Shown in pieces: positions 9,530-18,290 of a stretch of DNA of 64,000 bases (positions within the stretch are counted from its first letter, which is position 1; every line of letters starts with the position of its first letter). The translations under genes were made by a program, and so were the position numbers. Origin of the DNA: Croceicoccus naphthovorans (lineage in GTDB: Bacteria; Pseudomonadota; Alphaproteobacteria; Sphingomonadales; Sphingomonadaceae); assembly GCF_001028705.1 (NCBI RefSeq), contig NZ_CP011770.1:61001-125000 (forward strand), given 5' to 3'. Below the pieces are notes generated by a model. It did no database searches, was not told the DNA's origin, and saw only the letters and a program-made list of their open reading frames with translations.

Positions 9530-10731
9530 GGCATCCTGCCGGCGATGAACTGTTGAGGGAAGTCGCGAACCGTCTGCTTGCGATTGTCCGTAAGAGCGAT
9601 GTGACGGCAAGGCTGGGGGGCGACGAGTTTGCGCTCATTCTGAAGATGCCAGTCGGCGAAGCAATCATCGAATCCATATGTTCACGTATCGTGGCGAGCA
9701 TTGCCGAACCTTTCGATCTGATGGGAACGAAGTCCTACATCGGGGCAAGTATTGGCGTCGCACGATCGCCAAAAGACGGTTCGGATAGTCGGGAATTGAC
9801 CCGCAAGGCCGACATCGCACTATATTCGGCGAAATCCGGTGGGCGCAATCGGTATGTCCTCTTCAAGGAGAGCATGGATGAAGCGGTGCAGTTCCGCGAT
9901 CAGTTTAATTCAGATTTGCGCAGCGCAATCATCGATTGCGAAAGGCAGTTGCATCTAGCGTATCAGCCTATCGCAAATGCCACATCCGAAGCATTGACCG
10001 GTGTCGAGGCACTTGTGAGGTGGAATCATCCGGAAAAAGGTAAAATCAACCCCGGCACGTTTATCCAGTTTGCCGAGGAGTCGGGATTAATCGAAGAACT
10101 GGGTGAGTGGATTTTGCGTCAGGCGGTGACGGACGCCGCCAACTGGCCGGATCTGCGATTGGCGATCAACATTTCTCCGCTTCAGGCCCGCCAGAAGAAC
10201 TTTGGCGAGAATATCATTCGCACTTTAAAGAGCGCCAATTTCGATCCGAGCCGACTAGAGCTGGAGATCACGGAGAAGTCCTTGCTGGATGGCGACCCGG
10301 TCATTCTGCAAAACCTCAAGTATCTGCGGAAAAAGGGCGCCAAGGTTGCGCTGGATGATTTTGGGGTAGGCCTCTCGTCATTGAGTCATATCAGGGACAT
10401 TGAGGTCGATCGTATCAAGATCGATCGGTCATTTGTGACTGCGTCCACATCCGAGAAAGGTAGGGCGCTGGTCCAGGCGATCATCGGTCTGGCCTACGCC
10501 AATGATATTTCGGTAACTGCAGAAGGTATCGAAACGAAGGCGCAACTAGAGCACCTGCGACAAGTCGGCTGCGATGAAATCCAGGGATTTTACTTGTCTC
10601 GTCCTCTTTCCGTTTCACGCTTCATTAGGTGGCGTGAAAGAGGAGAGGCGATCGCCGAGAGCGATCCCGAAACGGGTGCTGCACCGGATGACGGCGATCA
10701 AGCGGACGTTCGACATGCCATGGCGTGCTAG
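9530..10731 (+). pseudogene. GGDEF-EAL c-di-GMP protein, 5' part missing beside IS1380
   Basis: Immediately after the IS duplication the frame reads GHPAGDELLREVANRL, entering a GGDEF domain in its middle, then RLGGDEF, and then a full EAL domain: EALVRW, an Asn in INIS, ELEITE, DDFGVG, KIDRSF and EGIE. The EAL metal and catalytic residues look intact, so the C-terminal half could hydrolyse c-di-GMP if expressed; the GGDEF half lacks its first strands and the phosphate-binding part. A start inside (e.g. 9553) would give 392 residues. The 26 in-frame codons left of the IS (from 7801) do not look like GGDEF sequence, so the gene was probably already damaged before this insertion. Confidence 0.8.
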
Positions 10732-10989
10732 TTGCCGGCCTCCCGCGAAGGTCTAAGCAGCATCGCTTACCGCTGATATGCACGGGCCCCGCTTGACGCG
10801 ATCGCGGGCCAATTTCTCCCGTCCATGCAGTCCCGAAGACGCTCTCGGAGCACACGCAGTCGTCACCGTGCCGGAGCGATACATCAGGTCGCACCAGCGA
10901 AGGGCGTGACGCGGTGATGTGACCAATGGGTTTTAGTAGTTGGTTAACGTATTAAGGGTATCGAAGGGCTGAAGCATTGTGGGTGGGGC

Positions 10990-11507
10990 ATGACGCAGCG
11001 TCAGCATATCAGGGTTCCGATCGGGCTTAGTGCAATTTGCCGATATGGCAGTGGCTTTGAAGCGGCGATCACCATTGCTGATCTGAGCGAGGCGGGTTGC
11101 AGGATCTTGCAGGCCCCTACGTCCATGTTGCGGGGCGAAGTCATCGTCATCTCGTTCTCGGATTACGAATATATTGAAGCAAAAGTGCGTTGGCTTCGGG
11201 ATGGCGAAGCAGGCGTTCAATTTCTGCGACCGATCGATCTGCTCGATCGCAACGCGTTGCAAAGAGCAAGCGAGCTGGGTCATCGTCTGCAGGCCGCCGA
11301 TGCAGCTAACGGCTCAGCCGAGCCGGGGCTCTTCACGACGGTTCCACACGAGTTTTCGTCCGAAATGACAGTGGGTGACGGCCATGGTGTCTTCACAACT
11401 AACGCAGCCGGTAATGATAACGCCGATGGCACATCAGTCTCAAAAGATATCCTGACGTCTGGCGGGCCTGCGCGCCTTCCGATCTCGGACATGACGCGTT
11501 TCATTAC
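10990..11507 (+). pseudogene. PilZ-domain protein, 5' part, interrupted by IS1380 copy 2
   Basis: The product has the c-di-GMP-binding PilZ motifs: RQHIR (RxxxR) at residues 4-8 and DLSEAG (DxSxxG) about residues 31-36. The IS1380 copy inserted near codon 173. If the IS and one TTAC duplication are removed, the frame continues from 13158 to a TGA at 13249-13251, giving a protein of about 205 residues. As it stands the last residues are IS-encoded (ending at 11565) and fall outside the PilZ domain, so a truncated PilZ protein may still be made. Confidence 0.85.
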
Positions 11508-13153
11508 CCCGTCTTATTCACGGGGTTGGCTACGAAGGGTTGGCGGGAGTGGCATAAGCCTCTGATCTGAATTAGGAACTGGGTGTCTACACCGGCCCTG
11601 CTGCAGGGCAGAAAATGCCACAGGCCACACCCGCCATGAACGACGATATCGCAAGCCCCTTCCGATTCCCAGCGGTCGACCGCAAGAAAGTCACAGCCGC
11701 GTTCGACGGTGGTCGGCTCACTTCGGACGGCGGCGTTCTGTTGCTGTCGCAGGCCGAGCGCGCGATGGGTATCTGCCAGCGGCTTGCGACTTGCATTGCC
11801 GATCCGCGCGATCCTGCGCGGGTGATCCATCGCCTCGACGACATCCTGCGTGCCCGCGTGTTCGCGATCGCCTGCGGCTATGAGGATGCCGACGATCTCG
11901 ATGCCCTGCGCGACGATCCGGGCTTCCGCCTGGCCCTGGGCAAGCTGCCGGGATCGGGCGCGGGGCTGGCCAGCCAACCGACGATGAGCCGGTGGGAGAA
12001 TGCACCGATCACGCGCGAGTTGGCGAAGATGCTGGCCGCGATGATCGACATCTACTGCGCCAGCTATCCGGCCCCGCCGGCGGCGGTGACGCTGGATATC
12101 GATGATACCTGCGATGTCGTCCATGGCTATCAGCAGTTGTCGTTCTGGAATGGTCATCATGGCGAGCGTTGCTTCCTGCCGATCCATGTCTACGACACCG
12201 CCACTGGCCGGCCGGTGGCGATGCTGCTGCGCACCGGCAAGACACCGTCTGGTGTTGAAGCTGCCGGTCACATCCGGCGCCTCGTGCGCCACATCCGCCG
12301 GCAATGGCCCGAAACGCACATCACCATCCGCGGCGACGGGCACTATGGGCGGCCCGAGGTCATGGCCGTCTGCGAGGGTTGCGGCGTCGACTACGTGTTC
12401 GGCCTGCCGACCAACGCCGTGCTACGCGCCGATCCCGAAATCGTCGTTGCCGCCGATGCCTGTGCGGTCAAACGCGCTCAGCGCCAGTACCCGGTCCTGC
12501 GCACCTATGCCGAGACCCGCTACGGGGCCAAAAGCTGGAAGTGCCAGCGCCGCGTCGTCGCCCGGATCGAGGCCAGTACGATGGGCATGGACATCCGCTA
12601 TGTCGTCACTTCGCTGACCGAAGGCTCGGCCGAGCACATCTATGATACGCTCTACTGCGCGCGCGGTCAGGCCGAAAACCTGATCAAGCTGCACAAGACC
12701 CAGCTGGCCAGCGATCGCACCTCGTGCCGCTCTCCCAACGCCAATCAGATGCGCCTCATCCTGCACACCGCCGCATACTGGCTCCTGTGGCGCATTCAGC
12801 AGGAAATCCCCAAGGCAGCCTCGCTCGCGACCGCCGAGTTCGCAACGTTGCGCCTCAGGCTGCTCAAGGTCGCTGCCCGCGTCATTGAGAGCGCCACTCG
12901 CATCCGTGTCGCCTTCGCGTCAGCCTGTCCCGATGCCTCCGTTTTGAAAGCCATCGCCACCAATCTCAGGCCTGCACCTACTTAGGCGGTGCGGCTGTGC
13001 CGCCGAACTCCGAGCTCCATTCCATCAACCTCGAAAAGCCCATTGATCCTGACGCGGTGAAAAATGCCGTCGAAGACGCTCGCCCGGACTACGCCGCCAA
13101 CGTCAGATCAAGGCCCATCCACTTCGCTGCTGCGGCCTCATGAATAAACCGGG
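11508..13153 (+). mobile_element. IS1380-family insertion sequence, copy 2 (TSD TTAC)
   Basis: Same 1646-bp element as copy 1, in the same orientation, flanked by a perfect 4-bp duplication TTAC (11504-11507 and 13154-13157). The different but internally matched duplications of the two copies show two separate insertions, not a moved composite transposon. It interrupts a PilZ gene. Confidence 0.93.
11615..12985 (+). CDS. IS1380-family transposase (copy 2)
   Basis: Residue-for-residue the same 456-residue DDE transposase as the copy starting at 7987, with the same intact motifs (TLDIDDTCD, ITIRGDGHYG, RGQAENLIKLHK). Lack of any divergence between the copies, even at silent positions as far as I can read, indicates very recent transposition. 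Confidence 0.93.
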   Translation: MPQATPAMNDDIASPFRFPAVDRKKVTAAFDGGRLTSDGGVLLLSQAERAMGICQRLATCIADPRDPARVIHRLDDILRARVFAIACGYEDADDLDALRDDPGFRLALGKLPGSGAGLASQPTMSRWENAPITRELAKMLAAMIDIYCASYPAPPAAVTLDIDDTCDVVHGYQQLSFWNGHHGERCFLPIHVYDTATGRPVAMLLRTGKTPSGVEAAGHIRRLVRHIRRQWPETHITIRGDGHYGRPEVMAVCEGCGVDYVFGLPTNAVLRADPEIVVAADACAVKRAQRQYPVLRTYAETRYGAKSWKCQRRVVARIEASTMGMDIRYVVTSLTEGSAEHIYDTLYCARGQAENLIKLHKTQLASDRTSCRSPNANQMRLILHTAAYWLLWRIQQEIPKAASLATAEFATLRLRLLKVAARVIESATRIRVAFASACPDASVLKAIATNLRPAPT

Positions 13154-13157
13154 TTAC

Positions 13158-13251
13158 GTTCATCGAAGCCGCGCAAACGTGTGGCTTCCATGCGCTGGAC
13201 ATCGATGTGACGAGCAAGGGCCTCAGTGTTCGACTGTTCTCGAATATTTGA
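13158..13251 (+). pseudogene. PilZ-domain protein, severed 3' end
   Basis: These 31 codons continue the frame of the PilZ gene that starts at 10990 once the IS1380 copy and one TTAC are removed: the join reads TRFITFIEAAQTCGFHALD and ends at TGA 13249-13251. The fragment has no start of its own. Confidence 0.75.
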
Positions 13252-13268
13252 TCGCGGGAAATTGGGAC

Positions 13269-13649
13269 ATGAACATGGCATCGATGGATGAGCGGCGGCA
13301 GATCAGGCAAGTGATCCACACGCAAGGCAGTTTCCGTCGAGGGGTGGGAATTGGACTCAAAGTGGAGGTGGCCAATCTCACCCAGCATGGGTGTTGCCTC
13401 TGTTCAATTCCCGGCAACCTTCGCAGAGGCGACTACCTGTCGCTCCGCCTTGCGGGGTTCGGTCCGATCGAGGGCGAGATCAAATGGCTACATCTCGGCA
13501 AGGCTGCGGGCATGCAGTTCTACACGCCTCTCCATCAGGCCATCTTCGATCATATCGTTGCCAGACATCGGGTGGTCAGCACGCGACCCGACAAACCGTC
13601 GGCGCACCTCGTCGAGCTTCGCGACGAGCTTGACCAACTGCGGAATTAA
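13269..13649 (+). CDS. PilZ-domain protein
   Basis: The start is the ATG at 13269 after GGGA, 17 bases past the end of the interrupted PilZ gene; an upstream frame into the IS1380 end is not real. The 126-residue product shows RRQIR near residue 9 (RxxxR) and NLTQHG (a DxSxxG variant with Asn/Thr), and a beta-rich body ending in GMQF. It is a stand-alone c-di-GMP effector candidate without an output domain. Whether the Asn/Thr variant still binds the ligand is uncertain. Confidence 0.75.
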   Translation: MNMASMDERRQIRQVIHTQGSFRRGVGIGLKVEVANLTQHGCCLCSIPGNLRRGDYLSLRLAGFGPIEGEIKWLHLGKAAGMQFYTPLHQAIFDHIVARHRVVSTRPDKPSAHLVELRDELDQLRN

Positions 13650-13716
13650 ACTGAAAATTACAAGGCGATATGCTGCCAGCCTAACATTTGGCGCGGCAGC
13701 TTCCAGACGACCAACG

Positions 13717-14331
13717 ATGCGGAGTGAAACAGTGCCGGACGATTTTTTTGAAGAAGAGCGGCGGGGCGAGGTTCGAACCAGGTCTGTTTACCGTCCGGCT
13801 CTTATCCAGACAGAAGATTTCTCCGGATTCTGCATGATCCGCGATATCTCGCCGATCGGTGTCCGGGTCGAGGCTTTTGCGGCTATCGTAACCGGTCAGG
13901 ACGTGATCGTTCAGTTCTCCGACACTTTCAAGACGCAGGGTCGCGTAATTTGGAATGAAGGGACCCAAATCGGCATCAGTTTCAAAGCAGAAATCGATAC
14001 TGCCGCCGTACTGACAGGCAACGGTGGTTCGGAAACAAACCGCAATACGAGGCCGCTGCGCCTTGATGTCGAATGTGATGCCTCGGTTCAACTTGGCAGC
14101 GATGTCATCCCCGTCAAGGTAAGGGACATTTCTCAGCGAGGCATAAAGATTGCAGCCTCGGGTTTGAGCGTGGGGGCATCGCCGCTGGTGATCATTCCCG
14201 GGATCGAGCCCAAGCGTGCCACTGTGACCTGGACGCAATACGGGATCTGCGGTCTGCACTTCAATGTGCCGATGCGATATGACGAACTGGCATCATGGGC
14301 GGTCCGCATCCGAACTGAAGCGGTCGAGTGA
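13717..14331 (+). CDS. Tandem PilZ-domain protein
   Basis: The 204-residue product from the ATG at 13717 holds two PilZ-like units. The first has RRGEVR (RxxxR) and RDISPIG (DxSxxG) at about residues 16-50; the second has RDISQRG at about residue 130 but only a degenerate Arg pair (NTRPLR). The first unit is the better candidate for c-di-GMP binding. It lies 67 bases after another PilZ gene on the same strand, so three PilZ genes originally lay in a row. Confidence 0.75.
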   Translation: MRSETVPDDFFEEERRGEVRTRSVYRPALIQTEDFSGFCMIRDISPIGVRVEAFAAIVTGQDVIVQFSDTFKTQGRVIWNEGTQIGISFKAEIDTAAVLTGNGGSETNRNTRPLRLDVECDASVQLGSDVIPVKVRDISQRGIKIAASGLSVGASPLVIIPGIEPKRATVTWTQYGICGLHFNVPMRYDELASWAVRIRTEAVE

Positions 14332-14489
14332 AGCTGGCGAGTTGTCGCGCGGTCGAATCACTACCGGCGCAGCCCATCCTTGCTGAAAACTCTTACTGCC
14401 ATTTTGATACATGAGTTCCAGCTTATGTGGTCAGACTTCGCAGTTGAAAAATGCATTGCAGCAATGGCTTGCTGTGCTACGCCAACGAC

Positions 14490-14660
14490 ATGGGACCTCT
14501 GGCTGAATTTGCAATCGCCGTAGTTTTTGGAACCGTCGGGCTATACACGACGCTGCTTTCCATCTCTTCCTATCTCAAGAACAGGCAAAGGCGAGAGCTG
14601 GTATTGGCGGCATGCGGGTTGCTGCTGTGTATTCTTGGCATTGCTGTCATCATAGTATGA
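14490..14660 (+). CDS. Small two-helix membrane protein
   Basis: A 56-residue frame (69 residues if the ATG at 14451 is used) with two hydrophobic stretches separated by a basic loop (KNRQRRE), consistent with a small inner-membrane hairpin. I do not recognise a family. No strong ribosome-binding site marks either start. Confidence 0.35.
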   Translation: MGPLAEFAIAVVFGTVGLYTTLLSISSYLKNRQRRELVLAACGLLLCILGIAVIIV

Positions 14661-15062
14661 CGAAATGGGGGGGCAGATATGAGGGGAATCTGTTAACCCT
14701 TTGCGTTTACTACCGCTTCATTGCTCGAACTGTAGGCAAGTCGAGGTGACTGGCTCTGGTGCGAACAGTTATGAGCAGTCCGGTTGATCGTGCCCATTGA
14801 CCGGACTGCCGCCTTGCGGCGATGCAAGGCGCTCATGTGGCACCCCGCCGCCTAAGCCGGTTTCAGACATTGCCAATACGATATTCTGGCCGATGATGGT
14901 GTACATCTCGTCGAATATCAAGCGGACATGAGATGCTAGTGGTATGCTGGGCGCGTTCGGATTAGCGGGTATAGCACATCGGAGTTAACGGCTTCATGCC
15001 TGAAATATCTGCTGATATCTTGCCAAGTTCAGGGAGAAAAAGTCACTCCATCCTCGCATGCC
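14661..15062. other. Non-coding stretch with a 10-bp inverted repeat
   Basis: No convincing gene. The only clear structure is a perfect inverted repeat, GCAGTCCGGT at 14775-14784 and ACCGGACTGC at 14800-14809, with a 15-base loop and no T-run after it, so it is a hairpin of unknown role or a weak terminator. The right part probably holds the left end of the IS1595 element, whose terminus I could not define. Confidence 0.4.
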
Positions 15063-16007
15063 TTGGGGCAGGTGGGGCAAGAGGGGACCAGTTTTCGTGC
15101 CTTGCTTGCTGCGCTGCCGGATGAGGAGGCTTGCATCGAGCACGTCTTCAACGTCCGATTTGGCCAATGGCACCCCTGCCTGAAGTGTGGAAAACCGTGC
15201 AAGTGGTTCCGGATCAGGTCATATCGTCGATATGGCAATAGCTGTTGTGGTGGTGCATCCGTATCGCCGACCGCCAACACTGTTTTCAACAGGACACAAA
15301 TTCCGTTGACCGACTGGTTTCATCTAATGCTGCTGTTCACAAATAGTCGCACCGGGATCTCGACCCATTTTGCGCAACGGCATTTTGGCATTGCTCAAAA
15401 GGCGGCCTATCGTGCGGTCGACCGAGTTCGCACGCATCTGGCACTGCTTGAGGGGGTCAGGATGGTGGGCGGCCCGGGTGTCCCGGTTTATGTAGACGAG
15501 ACACTGTTGAATGGTGTCCGCACGCTCTCGCGTTCCGGGAAAGGGAAGGCGATCTTGATGGGGCTGACCGACGGCGACGTAGTGACGACGGCGATCATTC
15601 CAGACCGACGTTCGGATACGTTGTTTTCCGTGATTGATCAAAGGATTCGGAAAGGCTCGATAATCGTCACCGACAGCTACAATTCCTATAAGCGCCTGGC
15701 CGATCTCGGGTGGGCGCGAGAGACGGTAAATCACTCCAAAGGCTTCTGGGTGAACGAATCGGGCTTCAGCCAGAGTCGCATCGAATCTTATTGGGCTGTT
15801 TTCAAGAGGATGATCCGCGGGGCACACCTGCACGTCAGGCGGGACAAACTTTGGAAATATGTGAACGCATTCAATTTCTGTTACAACAGGCGCATGCGTT
15901 CTCATGAGACATTCTGGGATATGATCTCTGCCTTCCCTGAATTTCCACCCAAGATCACTCCTCCCAAAGAGCTGGATCTCGTCCCACATCGTTTCCTCGA
16001 TAGCTAA
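15063..16007 (+). CDS. IS1595-family (ISXO2-like) transposase
   Basis: A 314-residue transposase. The N-terminal part has a zinc-ribbon-like pair (CLKCGKPC and a later CC), then the ISXO2-type DDE domain: VYVDETLL (Asp), VTDSYNSY (Asp) and the Glu in SRIESYWAVFKRMIRG, followed by an HLHVRRDKLWKYVNAF-type helix. No frame damage is seen. I could not define the inverted repeats, so the extent of the element is unknown. Confidence 0.8.
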   Translation: MGQVGQEGTSFRALLAALPDEEACIEHVFNVRFGQWHPCLKCGKPCKWFRIRSYRRYGNSCCGGASVSPTANTVFNRTQIPLTDWFHLMLLFTNSRTGISTHFAQRHFGIAQKAAYRAVDRVRTHLALLEGVRMVGGPGVPVYVDETLLNGVRTLSRSGKGKAILMGLTDGDVVTTAIIPDRRSDTLFSVIDQRIRKGSIIVTDSYNSYKRLADLGWARETVNHSKGFWVNESGFSQSRIESYWAVFKRMIRGAHLHVRRDKLWKYVNAFNFCYNRRMRSHETFWDMISAFPEFPPKITPPKELDLVPHRFLDS

Positions 16008-16056
16008 ACCGGCGTGATAATCGAACAATCCCCAGACGAGCTGCCTCGCCACGCTT

Positions 16057-16440
16057 GAGCTGGACCGAACACCTCCTTTTGTTATGGTTCCGGTCACGAG
16101 GTGTGAACCGCCCCGAGATTGCCGGAGGCCCCAACTCCTGAGAGGAAGGGTCTATGAGCAAGACGACGAACAAGTTCTCACCCGAGGTTCGCGAGCGAGC
16201 AGTCCGCATGGTGCTGGCCAGCGAGAAGGATCATCCGTCGCGCTGGGCGGCGGTCACATCGATAGCCGGCAAGTTCGGCTGTTCGGGCTACACGCTGCTC
16301 GAGTGGGTGAAGAAGTCCGAGATCGACAAGGGCATGCGAGCCGGAGTGCCGACCGAGCTGGCTGACAAGCTGAAGGCGCTGGAACGCGAGAACCGTGAGT
16401 TGCGCCAGGCCAACGAGATCCTGCGCAAGGCTTCCGCGGA
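16057..16440 (+). mobile_element. IS3-family remnant: left end and orfA fragment
   Basis: The stretch beginning near TGAGCTGGACCGAACACC is a likely IS left end. At 16154 starts an OrfA ([19 protein letters not shown], ending in the zipper [16 protein letters not shown]). After LRKAS at about 16434 the sequence departs from the family, and the orfB is absent. The remaining frame runs to 16483 through unrelated DNA. Confidence 0.7.
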
Positions 16441-16892
16441 TGGGCGGCGATCTCGATCCAATGAGCAAAGATGTTGCCAATGACTACACTGACGCGCTGT
16501 CGCCCTGGATCTGGCAGCAAGCGGGCATGGCAGATGAACCTTTGGCCGCAAATATCGATCATGATCCGGGTTATGACCAACTGATGGACGCCTTGCTTGG
16601 TATCGGCGAATCCAATTTGGACACTGATGTATTGCCCGGCCAAGCAGCGATCGTTGCCGAGGTCATCCATGACGCGCTTGCAGATGCCTTCCAGATCAAC
16701 GTGATCGACGATCTGGTGAACGCAATAACGCCCATTGAGAGTGGCAGTGCGCCCGTGCCTGATCGTCTCGATGTCGACTTTTCTGACCTACTGGCCGCAA
16801 GTTTGAACGTAAGTCATGTGAGCGATGGCATTCCATTTCACATGGTGCAAACCGCTGATGACATTGCTGTTCAGGTGGCTCAGAATGCATAG
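16440..16892 (+). CDS. Acidic hypothetical protein, probably a C-terminal fragment
   Basis: From an ATG at 16440 the frame gives 150 residues, strongly acidic (many Asp, few Lys) and without Cys. It begins exactly where the IS3 remnant stops, so the frame may be the 3' remnant of a larger gene cut by the IS. I do not recognise a family. The frame is long for chance and has ordinary codon use, which is the only reason to call it coding. Confidence 0.4.
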   Translation: MGGDLDPMSKDVANDYTDALSPWIWQQAGMADEPLAANIDHDPGYDQLMDALLGIGESNLDTDVLPGQAAIVAEVIHDALADAFQINVIDDLVNAITPIESGSAPVPDRLDVDFSDLLAASLNVSHVSDGIPFHMVQTADDIAVQVAQNA

Positions 16893-17020
16893 GAGGAGGT
16901 CTATATCGACCGTCTGTACTGGTTGGCCCATGTCAGATAGGCCGAAGAGGCGACGCTCAATCGCATGGGGAACCGACCATACCGATCATCGATGCGCGAT
17001 AGCCTGAGATATTGACCTCT

Positions 17021-17722
17021 CTATCGTGTCGTTCTCCAATTCTCCGCCATCGCCCCCACTTCATCAGATGCGTCCAATGCCGGTCCAGCGGCCAGTTCCT
17101 GCGCTTTCGCCATCAGTTCAGCGCTAGCATTTCCAGCCTGGCGGTAGTCAGTCGCCTGGGCGGGAGTTCGGCCGACTTGTTCGATCAAGCGCCATCCCTG
17201 TTCATCCTTGCACGCGATCCCATCCTGTTGCGTCGAGGCGTAGACCCGACAGTAGAGACCGCCGCTGTCACGAAAACTGAGCAGGACCCGGACGGTCGCG
17301 TCGGCCGGTTGCGTTGCGACGAGTTGATCGTCGAGCGCCGATGCGATCTGCTGGGTTGCATAACCATCGGGGGCGGAGCCGCGAGGGATGAGAAGGGCAA
17401 GAATCAGGCAAGCCGCCAGCGCCGGGGCTGTAATCCAACCCCAGCGCGGAATATGCCGCAGCCGATCGGTCCGGAGCTTTCGCCGACTTTGAAGGTCTAC
17501 AATTATGCTTTCGTTCTGCAACATCGCTTCGAGCCGCTCCGGCACAGGATCGTCCAGAATGGGCGCGTAGTGCGCCGACAGCCGAGTGCGCAAGGCGCGG
17601 TGGTTTGCAACGGCCCGTGCGAGTGCCGGGTCCGCTTCCACAGCGCGTTCGATTTCGGCGTGCCGCACAGAGTCGAGTTCGCCATCGGCAAAGGCTGCCA
17701 GTTCTTCACGCGTCACGCTCAT
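17021..17722 (-). CDS. Anti-sigma factor, single-pass membrane protein
   Basis: A 233-residue protein with the N-terminal anti-sigma signature EELAAFADGELD (residues 6-17), a helical cytoplasmic part, one membrane segment about residues 96-112 (ALAACLILALLI) and a periplasmic C-terminal part. The HxxxCxxC zinc motif is lacking. It overlaps the upstream ECF sigma gene by 4 bases (ATGA) and is expected to hold that sigma factor inactive until an envelope signal releases it. Confidence 0.8.
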   Translation of the reverse strand: MSVTREELAAFADGELDSVRHAEIERAVEADPALARAVANHRALRTRLSAHYAPILDDPVPERLEAMLQNESIIVDLQSRRKLRTDRLRHIPRWGWITAPALAACLILALLIPRGSAPDGYATQQIASALDDQLVATQPADATVRVLLSFRDSGGLYCRVYASTQQDGIACKDEQGWRLIEQVGRTPAQATDYRQAGNASAELMAKAQELAAGPALDASDEVGAMAENWRTTR

Positions 17723-18225
17723 GCGGCTTCTCCCAGTTTTTCCAAAAGGGCATCGCGTCCCCGAACCAGACGGGAGTTCATGGTGCCGACAGGGCAGCCG
17801 ACGATCTCGGCCGCTTCACGATAGGAATACCCTTCAACCATCACCAGCAACACGGCCTCGCGCTGCTCGTCCGGCAGGCTTGCCATGGCGCGGTCCACAT
17901 CGCTGAGTTCAAGCGCGGCGTCCTGTCCGCCAAGAGCACCGACACTGACGCCCGCATCTTCGGACATGAATGTCTGAGATCGGCGCTGAGCCGCCCGTCG
18001 TTCGTCGATCCACAAGTTCCGCATGATCCGGTACATCCAGCTGTCGAGACGCGTGCCGGGCTCATAGCTTTCGCGACGAGACAGAGCGCGCTCGATGGTC
18101 ATCTGGCAGAGATCGTCCCCATCGCTCGGATTGCGTGACAGTCCGATCGCGAAACGCCGCAACCGGGGCAACAAGGCCAGCACGCCATCTTCGAAACGAT
18201 TGCTCAGGGTTTCTCCGCCTTTCAT
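17719..18225 (-). CDS. ECF-type RNA polymerase sigma factor
   Basis: A 168-residue sigma-70-family protein with region 2 (DGDDLCQMTIERAL and LDSWMYRIMRNLWIDERR) and region 4 (LPDEQREAVLLVMVEGYSYREAAEI, followed by GTMNSRLVRGRD as recognition helix). It directs RNA polymerase to a small stress regulon. It is coupled to the anti-sigma gene downstream and faces the subtilisin-like protease gene across a 65-base divergent gap, which makes the secreted proteins at 18.3-20.5 kb its likely targets. Confidence 0.9.
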   Translation of the reverse strand: MKGGETLSNRFEDGVLALLPRLRRFAIGLSRNPSDGDDLCQMTIERALSRRESYEPGTRLDSWMYRIMRNLWIDERRAAQRRSQTFMSEDAGVSVGALGGQDAALELSDVDRAMASLPDEQREAVLLVMVEGYSYREAAEIVGCPVGTMNSRLVRGRDALLEKLGEAA

Positions 18226-18290
18226 GGATTAAACGGATGAGGTGATGCGTTTCATCCATGCTTAAGGCAGATTCTTGAACAAAGGCACCG

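Noticed and set aside
7880..13153. Composite transposon formed by the two IS1380 copies
   Set aside because: Each copy has its own perfect 4-bp target duplication (TTAG and TTAC), so they inserted separately.
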